From NCBI RefSeq assembly GCF_002479495.1, contig NZ_DLNQ01000008.1, forward strand, positions 1-36,644: 36,644 nt of DNA, read 5' to 3'. The number at the start of each line of letters is the position of its first letter. Positions within the stretch are counted from its first letter, which is position 1. A model generated the notes under the pieces. The model was not told where the DNA came from. It saw only the letters and a program-made list of their open reading frames with translations, and searched no databases. Shown piece after piece: positions 27,223 through 35,855 of this stretch. The DNA is from Brevundimonas sp. UBA7506. GTDB lineage: Bacteria > Pseudomonadota > Alphaproteobacteria > Caulobacterales > Caulobacteraceae. The position numbers and the translations under genes were made by a program.

Positions 27223-29019
27223 TCAGGCCCGCATCTGGGCTTCCAGCACCGCCAGCGGCAGGGAGCCGTTCATCAGCACCTTGTCGTGGAAGGCGCGCAG
27301 GTCGAAGCCCGGCTTGGCCTCGGCGTCCTTCCTCAGGCGGGCGATCACCGTGTGGCCGACCTTGTAGGCGCAGGCCTGCCCCGGCCAGACGGTGTAGCGG
27401 TTGATCTCGCTGTTCGAGGCGTCCAGCGGCTTGGCGCCCGAGGCCGCCATGTATTCGACCGCCTGTTCGCGGCTCCAGCGCTCCGAGTGCAGACCGGTGT
27501 CGACCACCAGGCGCACGGCCCGGAACAGGTAGGACATGAGGAAGCCGACGCGGCCCAGCGGGTTGTCGGCATAGGCGTCCAGGTCATTGGCGGCGACCGC
27601 CTCGGCGTAGAGCGCCCAGCCTTCGTTGTAGGCCGAGAAGCCGCCCGCGCGGCGCCACTGCGGCAGCTCGCCCGACTCGCGCTGCAGGGCGACCTGCAGG
27701 TGGTGGCCCGGCGAGGCCTCGTGATAGGTCAGGGTCGGCAGGGCGAACTTCGGCCAGTTCCCGCTGTCGCGCAGGTTGATGTAGTAGGCGCCCGGGCGCG
27801 AGCCATCCAGCGGCGGTCCCTGATAGTATCCGCCCGGCGCGCCCGACTGGATCGACACCGGCACGCGACGGATCTCGACATGGGTTTTCGGCAGACGACC
27901 GAAGACGGTCGGCAGTTTCGGCTCCAGTTCGGCGACCAGCTGGTTCAGCCAGACCTGCAGTTCGGCCTTGCCCTCGTCGGTGTTGGCGAAGAGCTGGGCC
28001 GGGTCCTTGTTCAGGGCCTGGATGCGTTCGCCGACGGTGCCCTGAGTATAGCCCTGCGACTTCAGGATGGCGTCAATCTCGGCGCTGATCTCGGCGACCT
28101 GCTCCTTGCCCATCTTGTGGATCTCGGCGGCGCTCAGGGTCGTGGTCGTGTTGGACTTCAGGCCGTTGGCGTAGAAGGCCTCGCCGTCCGGCAGACGCCA
28201 GACCCCGGCGTCATGCGTCGCCTGCGGGCGGATGGCCTCCAGGGCCGCGACCTGACGGGCCAGGGCGGGCTTGATCTGCTGATCGACGATGGCGGCGGCG
28301 CGGACGTCATAGCCCGACAGGTTCAGCGCGGCAGTCTTGCGCACCAGTGACTTGATCATGGCCAGGTCGGCGGCCTTGGTGTCGCGCAGGGTGCGGACCT
28401 GGGGCAGCATGCGGTCGATGATGAAGTCCGGCGGGATCACGCCCAGACCGGCGTCCTCGCGGACCTTGTCCGTCTCACCGTCCAGCACCCCTGCGAAGGC
28501 CGACAGGCGCGACAAGAAGGCGTCGGCGCCGGCCGCATCCTCGATGCGGTGCTGGTTGTCCATGAAGTCCGGCGTCTCGAAATAGGCGCCCGACAGCTGG
28601 GTCACGACATAGGGGGACGGACGGCCCGGCCCCGCGCCATAGGCGAAGCGCGAGGTCTCGGCCGAGGTCTCCCGCCCGAAAGCGGCGATGGCGTAGTTCA
28701 GAGCGCCGGCTTCGGACAGACCCGTCTGGTCGAAGGCGCGCAGCGTCGCCCAACGGCTGATCGCCTTGTCGCGGTCCTTGCGGATGGCGTCGGGACCGGC
28801 TTCGCTCAGTTTGGACGACAGACCGGCGCGGGCGCCCTTGTCGAGGCCCAGGTTGGTGGCGCGCTCGGGGCTTTCGTCAATGTCGGCCTCGAACCAGCCA
28901 TCCAGCAGGGCGTTCAGGCGCGCATCGGCGTCAGTGGCGGCGACGGCGGCGTGGGCCAGCGAGGGCGCGACGGCGGCCGTGGCGGCGGCGGTCAACAACA
29001 GACGGCGGCGGTCGATCAT
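27223..29019 (-). CDS. DUF885 family exported metallopeptidase-like protein (copy 1)
   Basis: Protein of 598 residues. The N-terminus has a Tat-like signal (DRRRLLLTAAATAAVAPSLA, cut after AHA about residue 24). The C-terminal half holds the family motif HEASPGHH at 433-440, an HExxxGHH-type zinc site, followed by the downstream glutamate region (FSAYNEGWALYAEAVA). Further family wording is GAPGGYYQGPPLDGSRPGAY and VWPGQACAYKVGHTVIARLR. DUF885 proteins are related to M3-like gluzincin peptidases and a few have shown peptidase activity; the substrate here is unknown. The copy at 29108-30940 is a clear paralogue, 88 bp upstream in the same direction, so the pair is probably one transcription unit. 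The ribosome site is weak (GGGAAG). Confidence 0.9.
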   Translation of the reverse strand: MIDRRRLLLTAAATAAVAPSLAHAAVAATDADARLNALLDGWFEADIDESPERATNLGLDKGARAGLSSKLSEAGPDAIRKDRDKAISRWATLRAFDQTGLSEAGALNYAIAAFGRETSAETSRFAYGAGPGRPSPYVVTQLSGAYFETPDFMDNQHRIEDAAGADAFLSRLSAFAGVLDGETDKVREDAGLGVIPPDFIIDRMLPQVRTLRDTKAADLAMIKSLVRKTAALNLSGYDVRAAAIVDQQIKPALARQVAALEAIRPQATHDAGVWRLPDGEAFYANGLKSNTTTTLSAAEIHKMGKEQVAEISAEIDAILKSQGYTQGTVGERIQALNKDPAQLFANTDEGKAELQVWLNQLVAELEPKLPTVFGRLPKTHVEIRRVPVSIQSGAPGGYYQGPPLDGSRPGAYYINLRDSGNWPKFALPTLTYHEASPGHHLQVALQRESGELPQWRRAGGFSAYNEGWALYAEAVAANDLDAYADNPLGRVGFLMSYLFRAVRLVVDTGLHSERWSREQAVEYMAASGAKPLDASNSEINRYTVWPGQACAYKVGHTVIARLRKDAEAKPGFDLRAFHDKVLMNGSLPLAVLEAQMRA

Positions 29020-29107
29020 GGTCTTGCTTCCCGACGAGGGCGGCGCGACGCCGCGCGCCCCTCACACTCAGACAATCGTCGGGCCGGCGCGCCCGTGGTT
29101 CACAGGC

Positions 29108-30940
29108 CTAGGCGGGCGTCCAGGCGTTCAGGGTCCGCTCCAGCACCGTCAGCGGCACGCCGCCCAGGTTCAGGCCGGTGTCATGGAAGCCCTTGATGTC
29201 AAAGCGGCTGCCCAGACGCTTCTTGGCGTCCTCGCGCAGCTTGACCCAGGTGGTGTGGCCGACCTTGTAGCTGGACGCCTGGCCCGGCCAGACGCAGTAG
29301 CGCTCGACCTCGGTGGCGATGCTGGATTCCTGGTCCCCCAGGGTGTCGACCATGTAGCGGATGCCCTGCTCGCGGCTCCAGCGCTTGTGGTGCAGGCCGG
29401 AATCCACGACTAGGCGCGCCGCGCGGAACATCAGCGACTGCAGATAGCCGATCTGGCCGAAGGGATCATTCTCATAGGCGCCGATCTCGTCCGCCAGTTG
29501 CTCGGCGTACAGGCCCCAGCCCTCGGAATAGGCCGAGAAGCCCATGACCTTCATCAGCAGCGGCGTGTCCGGCTTCTCCTGCTGCAGGGCGATCTGGAAG
29601 TGATGGCCCGGCACCGCTTCGTGATAGGTCAGGGTCGGCAGGGTCCATTTGGGCCATTCCGCCGTGTCGCGCAGGTTGATGTAGTAGGCGCCCGGACGCG
29701 AACCATCCAGAGCCGGCGACTGATAGTATCCGCCCGGCGCACCGGCCTCGATGGCCTTGGGCACGCGCTTGATGTCGCACGGCGACTTGGGCAGGCGGCC
29801 GAAGTAGTCCGGCATACGCGCCTGCATGGCGACCATCTGGGCGTTCAGTTCCTTGATCAGCTCGTCCTTGGCCTCGTCCGTGTTCGGATAGACGAAGCGC
29901 GGGTCCTTGCCGAGCGCGGCCACGCGTTCGCCGACCGTGCCTTGCGTCATGCCTTGCGCCTTCAGCAGGGCGTCGGTGCGGGCCGAGATCTCGGCCACCT
30001 GCTCCAGCCCCATCTGGTGCACCTCGTCCGGCGTCATCGACGAGGTGGTGAAATATTTCAGGCCGAAGCGGTAATAGTCCTCGCCCTTGGGCAGACGCCA
30101 GACGCCGCCGTCGTGAGTCGCGCCGGGACGCACAGACTTCAGGGCGTCGGCCTGACGCTGGATGGCCGGATAGACTTCGCCGGCCAGGATGGCCTGGGCG
30201 CGCGCGGCCCAGTCGCCGGAGATGTTCTTCTCGGCCGTGCGGCGCGCCAGCGACTGGCTCATGACCGAGTCGGCCGGAGCCGTGCCGGTGATGGCGGCCA
30301 TCTGGGTCAGGGTGCGGTCGATGACGAAATCAGGCGGCACGGCGCCGGCGGCGAAGTCGGCCAGCATCCGCTCGCGCTCGGCGTCCAGGCCCTTGGCGAA
30401 GTCCGACAGGCGCGACAGATAGGCGTCGGCGTCGTCCGCCGCCTCGATGCGGTGCTGGCTGTCCAGGAAGTCGGGGATCTGCTGATAGGATCCGCCCAGC
30501 TGGCTGACCGTATAGGGCGACGGGAACATGCCGCCGCCATAGGGGAAGCCGTACCCCTCCATCACCGTGTCGCCGAAGAACTCCAGCGAGTCGTAATAGG
30601 TCTGCTCCAGGGTCGTCAGTTGGCGCTTGTCGATGGCCTTCACGGCCTTCATGCCGTCGATAAACTTGGCCTTGTCGGCGTCGATCTTGGCCTGCGAGCG
30701 GTCGCTCAGCTTGAAGCGGGCCTGCGCCATCGGTCCCCGGTCCATGCCCAGCATGGTCAGGGTTTCGGGATCGGACAGGATCATCTCCTGGGCGATCTTG
30801 TCCAGCAGGGCCAGGAACTGGGCCGAGGCGGGACCCGCAGCCGGAGCAGCGGCGGTCTGCGCGAACGCGCGGGCGGCGCCCGAGGCCGCGAACGCGCCTC
30901 CCAGGGCGGCGGTCATCAACAGGCGGCGACGGTCCATCAT
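29108..30940 (-). CDS. DUF885 family exported metallopeptidase-like protein (copy 2)
   Basis: Protein of 610 residues, paralogue of the next gene downstream; the two match over almost the full length with the same motifs in the same order. The N-terminus is a Tat-like signal (MMDRRRLLMTAALGGAFAAS, cut after AFA about residue 28). The zinc motif is HEAVPGHH at 440-447, followed by FSAYSEGWGLYAEQLA, and the PGGYYQSPALDGSRPGAYYI block is conserved. I start at the ATG at 30940, which has GGAGG 8 bases upstream (30937 is equally possible). Motifs are intact in both copies, so both may be active, perhaps on different peptides. The duplication looks old rather than recent, because the two differ strongly outside the motifs. 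Confidence 0.9.
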   Translation of the reverse strand: MMDRRRLLMTAALGGAFAASGAARAFAQTAAAPAAGPASAQFLALLDKIAQEMILSDPETLTMLGMDRGPMAQARFKLSDRSQAKIDADKAKFIDGMKAVKAIDKRQLTTLEQTYYDSLEFFGDTVMEGYGFPYGGGMFPSPYTVSQLGGSYQQIPDFLDSQHRIEAADDADAYLSRLSDFAKGLDAERERMLADFAAGAVPPDFVIDRTLTQMAAITGTAPADSVMSQSLARRTAEKNISGDWAARAQAILAGEVYPAIQRQADALKSVRPGATHDGGVWRLPKGEDYYRFGLKYFTTSSMTPDEVHQMGLEQVAEISARTDALLKAQGMTQGTVGERVAALGKDPRFVYPNTDEAKDELIKELNAQMVAMQARMPDYFGRLPKSPCDIKRVPKAIEAGAPGGYYQSPALDGSRPGAYYINLRDTAEWPKWTLPTLTYHEAVPGHHFQIALQQEKPDTPLLMKVMGFSAYSEGWGLYAEQLADEIGAYENDPFGQIGYLQSLMFRAARLVVDSGLHHKRWSREQGIRYMVDTLGDQESSIATEVERYCVWPGQASSYKVGHTTWVKLREDAKKRLGSRFDIKGFHDTGLNLGGVPLTVLERTLNAWTPA

Positions 30941-31012
30941 CGGGCTTCCTCCCAAAAGCGATGGGAGGGGACACTATCGAAGCGGCGCCGCCCCGCAAGG
31001 CGCCATGATCAC

Positions 31013-31042
31013 GGCGCGGATGAAGTTTCGTCCATCCGCGCC
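31013..31042 (-). other. Hairpin after the formaldehyde cluster
   Basis: A perfect 10-bp stem GGCGCGGATG/CATCCGCGCC with a 10-base loop just beyond the last gene of the cluster. There is no T run on the minus strand, so it is a weak terminator or an RNA-protecting hairpin rather than a classic terminator. Confidence 0.4.
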
Positions 31043-31053
31043 CGTTGGCGGGA

Positions 31054-31299
31054 TCAGCCCGGCTGGACGTGGGCCTTGAGGCAGTCGCGCACGGCCTTCT
31101 TCAGATCGCCCGGCGCATTGGGTTCGTCCACGCCCTCGGCGGCCAGCACGGCCTTCATCGCGGCATCCAGACCCTTGGGCAGGGCCGCGATCACCTTCTT
31201 CTGACCCTTTTCGTGCAGGCAGAAGCCGACCTCGCTGCACAGGGCGGCGAACATCTCGTCGAAGTCCACGTGGGCGAAGTCGGGGGCGGCGTCGGTCAT
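31054..31299 (-). CDS. Small protein of unknown function (81 aa), after fghA
   Basis: Soluble, probably helical protein of 81 residues with three cysteines (C21, C27, C73). No signal peptide and no domain I can name. It starts 6 bp after the stop of the S-formylglutathione hydrolase gene, so it is very likely translated from the same message. The reading frame has normal codon use for the window. Small hypothetical proteins behind fghA are not something I can tie to a known family. Cysteine spacing (CSEVGFC) is not a standard zinc motif. Confidence 0.7.
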   Translation of the reverse strand: MTDAAPDFAHVDFDEMFAALCSEVGFCLHEKGQKKVIAALPKGLDAAMKAVLAAEGVDEPNAPGDLKKAVRDCLKAHVQPG

Positions 31300-31305
31300 G
31301 AAGTC

Positions 31306-32139
31306 TCAGGCTTTCAGGCGGGTCGCATGGAAGGCCACGTGGTCGTCCACGAAGCTGGCCATGAAGAAGTAGGAGTGATCATAGCCCGCCTGCATCCGCA
31401 GGGTAAGCCGCTGTCCCGCAGCCTGGGCCGCCGCGACCAGAAGCTCCGGTTTCAGTTGCTCGGTCAGGAAAGGATCGGCCTCGCCCTGATCCACCAGGAT
31501 GTCGTCGAAACGACCCGCCGCCGCGCCGCTTTCGATCAGCAGGGCGGCGTCATGCTTCGCCCATTCGGCGCGGTCGTCGCCCAGATAGGCGGTGAACGCC
31601 TTCTCGCCCCACGGACAGCGGGTCGGCGACGAGATCGGGGCGAAGGCCGAGACGGACCTGAACAGCTCGGGATGACGCAGGGCCAGGGTCAGGGCCCCGT
31701 GCCCGCCCATGGAATGACCGAAGATCGAACGCGTCTTCGTGGTCGGGAATGCCGCGTCGATCAGGGCGATCAGTTCGTCCGTGACGTAGCTCTCCATGCG
31801 GAAGTGCGGCGCCCAGGGCGCTTGCGTGGCGTCGACATAGAAGCCTGCGCCCTGCCCCAGATCATAGGCCGGATCGTCCGCCACCCCTTCGCTGCGCGGC
31901 GAGGTGTCCGGCGCCACGATGATGACGCCGTGTTCGGCGGCGGCCCTGTAGGCCCCGGCCTTGGTGGTGAAATTATCCTCGGTGCAGGTCAGGCCCGACA
32001 GCCAGATCAGGACCGGGAACGGGCCCTCGCCCGCCGGGACAAAGACCGACAGGGTCATGGGCGTGCCCGTCGCGGCGCTGTCGTGTTTCAAATAGCGCAG
32101 GGTTCCGCCGTGAACGACGTGTGTCTTGACCGTTTCCAT
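31306..32139 (-). CDS. fghA: S-formylglutathione hydrolase
   Basis: Hydrolyses S-formylglutathione to formate and glutathione, the second step of glutathione-dependent formaldehyde removal, in the cytoplasm. The 277 residues form an esterase-D-type alpha/beta hydrolase: the nucleophile elbow GHSMGG has S143, the oxyanion region is WLSGLTCTEDNF, and the Asp and His regions are ILVDQGEADPFL and GYDHSYFFMASF. The wording YVDATQAPWAPHFRMESYV is typical of FghA/FrmB. It lies in the same direction as frmA, about 2.4 kb away, with five genes counting frmA between the cluster head and it. The preceding lipoprotein gene ends 15 bp upstream. Confidence 0.96.
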   Translation of the reverse strand: METVKTHVVHGGTLRYLKHDSAATGTPMTLSVFVPAGEGPFPVLIWLSGLTCTEDNFTTKAGAYRAAAEHGVIIVAPDTSPRSEGVADDPAYDLGQGAGFYVDATQAPWAPHFRMESYVTDELIALIDAAFPTTKTRSIFGHSMGGHGALTLALRHPELFRSVSAFAPISSPTRCPWGEKAFTAYLGDDRAEWAKHDAALLIESGAAAGRFDDILVDQGEADPFLTEQLKPELLVAAAQAAGQRLTLRMQAGYDHSYFFMASFVDDHVAFHATRLKA

Positions 32140-32154
32140 CCACTCAAACTCCGA

Positions 32155-32712
32155 TCAGTCAGGCCAGACGCGGGCCATGAAGGCGTCGTCCAGTTGGCCG
32201 CCGTCCTTCGGGAAATAGCTGTACCAGTCGCGCGGGATCGGCGGGCTGGCGCCGACGGGCGGCGCGCCGCCGCCCCAGGCCTCGAAGCCGACGCCGACCA
32301 GGATCGGTCCCTCGCGCACAGCGGGGGCCGGCACGGCCTCGACCGCCTTGACCACCGCCGCAATCGTGTCCGCGCTGGGCGCTGGTTCGCCGGTGACGAC
32401 CCAGGCCTTCGCCCGCCCGCCCGGCTTGACCATCAGCAGCACCATGCCCGAGGCGCCGGGCTGAACCGGGGCGGCGCGGAACGCCCCCTCGGCCGCCGTC
32501 GTCGCAGCGTTGACGTAGGGCGTCAGGGCCGAGACCTCGACCCGCGCCTTCATGACCGGATCGGGCAGATAGAGGACCACGTCCTTGCCTCTCCAGGCCT
32601 CAACAGGGACCTCTGCGGTCGGCGCCCCGTCGGCAGCCCGGTCGCAGGCCGTCAATCCCAGCGACAGGCTGAACGCCGCCAGCCCCGCCGTCATCGCCGC
32701 TTTCGCCCTCAT
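32155..32712 (-). CDS. Lipoprotein of unknown function, paralogue of the one after frmA
   Basis: Predicted lipoprotein of 185 residues with lipobox LTAC (C23). The mature part has a beta-rich opening (DVVLYLPDPVMKARVEV), MVLLMVKPGGRAKAWVVTGE, and a Gly/Pro-rich signature FEAWGGGAPPVGASPPIPRD. It aligns, nearly without gaps, with the lipoprotein at 34029-34580, which has LYLPTPV, VVVMVKPDRQARVWLATG and FSAWGGGTPPVGLPMPTPE in the same order. I do not recognise a named family. It sits directly before fghA (15-bp gap) as its sister sits directly after frmA, so both may belong to the formaldehyde response. GGAG in GGAGACGAG precedes the start. Confidence 0.8.
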   Translation of the reverse strand: MRAKAAMTAGLAAFSLSLGLTACDRAADGAPTAEVPVEAWRGKDVVLYLPDPVMKARVEVSALTPYVNAATTAAEGAFRAAPVQPGASGMVLLMVKPGGRAKAWVVTGEPAPSADTIAAVVKAVEAVPAPAVREGPILVGVGFEAWGGGAPPVGASPPIPRDWYSYFPKDGGQLDDAFMARVWPD

Positions 32713-32778
32713 CTCGTCTCCGCCTTCAAACCTGTGCCCTGCTTTATTCCTTGCGGGCCCAGGCAGATAGGCCCGCCG

Positions 32779-33480
32779 TCAGCCTTCGGGCGTCACCACG
32801 CGGGTCGGCTGACCGTTCTCGTCCCGGAACGTGATGCGCGCGCCGCCGTCAGCCGCCACGCTGAGCACCAGACGCGCCCGGCCCGCGCCGTCTCGCAGCA
32901 CCAGCTCCGAAGCGCCCGATCCCTGACGGCCGAGGAAGGCGCGCGGCTGCCCGTCCATATTGGCGGCCAGCATCGCCGCCTGCTGTTCCTCCGGCGTCAT
33001 GCCCGCCAGACGCGTCAGGACGTCATAGTCGATCGACTCCTCGGGTCGGTCGTTGACGAAGACGCCGGACACCCGTCGCGCCCCTTGCTGGAAGCCCATG
33101 ATCTGGACCGTCTGATCCTGCTCATAGCCGTCGAAGGTCAGGCTGCCGCCCGACGTCCTGACCCCGTCGGCGTTCTTGCCGCCGAACACCAGGCCGCCGA
33201 CCTCGGTGCCTTCTTCGTTCATGAACAGCATCCCGGCCGTGTCGCGCCCCGGATGCGGAACCTCGCGCCCGCGATAGGGGATTTCGGGGAAGGCCGTCTG
33301 GTTCGAGATCACCATCCGCAGCGTGCCGTCCGGCTCGCGCACATTGATGCGCTGTACGTCGATCTCGGTGAAGCGGCCCGGGCCGACGCCCGACACCGCC
33401 CCAGAGACCATCACCCCCACGAAGACGGCGGTCAGCACGCCCGAATAGGCGATCAGAGCCTTCTGCGCGTCGAATTTCAT
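32779..33480 (-). CDS. Membrane-anchored protein of unknown function (233 aa)
   Basis: One hydrophobic segment at about residues 9-31 (IAYSGVLTAVFVGVMVSGAV) anchors the protein; the rest probably faces the periplasm. It is rich in predicted beta strands, with loosely repeated phrases: INVREPDGTLRMVISN, GMLFMNEEGTEVGGLVFGGK, AFLGRQGSGASELVLRDGAG and ARLVLSVAADGGARITFRDE. These look like repeated beta-hairpins of one fold. The ATG at 33480 has GGGGGAGG 6-10 bases upstream; an earlier in-frame ATG 14 codons away lacks one. I know similar hypothetical proteins from several phyla but no function. It lies inside the formaldehyde cluster in the same direction. Confidence 0.75.
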   Translation of the reverse strand: MKFDAQKALIAYSGVLTAVFVGVMVSGAVSGVGPGRFTEIDVQRINVREPDGTLRMVISNQTAFPEIPYRGREVPHPGRDTAGMLFMNEEGTEVGGLVFGGKNADGVRTSGGSLTFDGYEQDQTVQIMGFQQGARRVSGVFVNDRPEESIDYDVLTRLAGMTPEEQQAAMLAANMDGQPRAFLGRQGSGASELVLRDGAGRARLVLSVAADGGARITFRDENGQPTRVVTPEG

Positions 33481-33562
33481 GATGATCCTCCCCCTTTGGA
33501 ATGGGGCTAGGTAGCGGATCACGCCGACGCCATCCCGTGGTCAGTTGTCGCAAGCTCGGCTT

Positions 33563-33949
33563 TTACGACGGCCGGTGAACGGCGCAGATCTTGTTGCCCG
33601 ACGGGTCGCGCAGATAGGCCAGGTGCATCTTGCCGAAGGGGGTGTCGCGCGGACCCGCCGGGTCCTCGATGGCCGTGCCGCCCGCCGCCACGCCGGCCTC
33701 GGCGAAGGCGAGAACCGCCTCGGGGCTGGCGGCGGCGAAACCGATGGTGCCGCCGTTGGCGTGACAGGCGGGCTCGCCGTCGCGCGGCGTGACCACGCCC
33801 AGCATGCCGCGCGGCGTCATGTACCAGACGCCGGGTCGGGGCTGATCGCTGAAGGTCCCCGGCTGATGGCCCAGGGCGCCGAGCACCGCGTCATAGAATT
33901 TCTGCGACGCCTCGACGTCATTGGCGCCGAGCGTGACGTGCGTGAACAT
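33563..33949 (-). CDS. VOC (glyoxalase/bleomycin-resistance fold) family protein
   Basis: Protein of 128 residues with the two beta-alpha-beta-beta-beta modules of the vicinal-oxygen-chelate fold: FTHVTLGANDVEASQKFYDA at the start, and FGKMHLAYLRDPSGNKICAV at the end. Likely metal ligands are H4 and the C-terminal region; the YLRDPSGN motif is standard in this family. Members include glyoxalase I and glutathione-conjugating enzymes, so a role in handling a glutathione adduct or reactive carbonyl next to frmA and fghA is attractive but unproven. GGGAGG precedes the ATG. The gene is 79 bp after the lipoprotein gene; the gap holds hairpins and may carry its own promoter. Confidence 0.88.
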   Translation of the reverse strand: MFTHVTLGANDVEASQKFYDAVLGALGHQPGTFSDQPRPGVWYMTPRGMLGVVTPRDGEPACHANGGTIGFAAASPEAVLAFAEAGVAAGGTAIEDPAGPRDTPFGKMHLAYLRDPSGNKICAVHRPS

Positions 33950-33966
33950 GGTCTTCCTCCCGATGA

Positions 33967-34020
33967 TGCGCCCGACCGGTTCGCCGGGCGCAGCAAGCTA
34001 GAGCACAAAAGTTTCTTTTG
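33967..34020 (-). other. Paired short hairpins between lipoprotein and VOC genes
   Basis: Two small inverted repeats occupy the 79-bp gap: TGCGCCCG/CGGGCGCA (33967-33974 with 33985-33992) and CAAAAG/CTTTTG (34006-34011 with 34015-34020). They could be an internal attenuator or a promoter region within the cluster. There is no clear T run, so no firm call. Confidence 0.35.
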
Positions 34021-34028
34021 GCAACGGA

Positions 34029-34579
34029 CTATCGCAGCGCCCAAGCCTCTTCGTAAAAGCGATCATCCATCACCCGGCCGCCCGCGTCTCCTGACAAGGC
34101 ATTCCAAGCTTCTGGCGTCGGCATCGGCAGACCAACCGGAGGCGTCCCGCCTCCCCAGGCGGAGAACAGCAGACCGAACACAACAGGTCCCCCCACGATC
34201 TCAGGAGGAGGCGCCTCGGCAAGCGCCTTCTCGATAGCGACCTTCGTCTCCGGTTCCATCGGCGCGCCGGTCGCCAGCCATACACGCGCCTGTCGGTCAG
34301 GCTTGACCATCACGACGACAGCCCCGCTAACGCCTTCCTTCGCTGGCATTTCCATAAAGGCGTTGGACGCGCGCGCCCGTAAATCCTTTATGTAAGCGCC
34401 GAGAACGGCCGTCGGAACTCGCTGTTCGATAACAGGCGTCGGCAGATAGAGCGTAATGCTATGCATCGTCCAAGCTGGCGTTGGAGCAGGCGTCTGGCGC
34501 AGTTCGCTGTCCCGCGGCGCGGGATTTGACGGCCCGCACGCCGTCATGAGCAGCACCAACCCCAGCAAGGACAAACGCA

Positions 34580-34580
<1 letters not shown>
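34029..34580 (-). CDS. Lipoprotein of unknown function, coupled to frmA
   Basis: Predicted lipoprotein of 183 residues with lipobox MTAC (C15) and a Pro-rich linker. Its start codon overlaps the frmA stop by one base (TGATG), so translation is coupled to the formaldehyde dehydrogenase. The mature domain shows SITLYLPTPVIEQRV, GAVVVMVKPDRQARVWLATG and FSAWGGGTPPVGLPMPTPEA. These match the lipoprotein at 32155-32712 in order and spacing, so the two are paralogues. The gene seems less GC-rich than its neighbours and uses codons such as CTT and AAA more freely. No named family; the periplasmic side of the membrane is the likely location. Confidence 0.8.
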
Positions 34581-35686
<1,106 letters not shown>

Positions 35687-35816
35687 GATGTGGGTCCTTC
35701 GGACGTCCCTATCGCTCGCGACGCGGTCGCTCGCTGCTTCAGGGACAGGAGGTGACTGAATTTGCGCCCCTTGTACGCCGCGCCGCACCTGGCCGAAACG
35801 GCGACAACCGCAAAAC

Positions 35817-35838
35817 ATTATTGCTGTTGAGCAATAAT
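35817..35838. promoter_or_regulatory. Perfect palindrome, candidate LysR operator
   Basis: Nine-base arms ATTATTGCT and AGCAATAAT around a central GTTG, placed 17 bp before the LysR start and 130 bp before frmA. It is strikingly AT-rich in a GC-rich region. LysR proteins usually bind dyads near the divergent promoter, so this is the most likely binding site of the neighbouring regulator, both for its own control and for frmA. The spacing is not the classic T-N11-A. Confidence 0.75.
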
Positions 35839-35855
35839 ACTGATCCAACGTCCCG

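Noticed and set aside
31045..33510. A plus-strand open frame of about 820 codons
   Set aside because: It runs antisense to fghA, a lipoprotein gene and the membrane-anchored protein gene, which all have good motifs; the plus-strand protein is His/Arg/Gly-rich and matches nothing.
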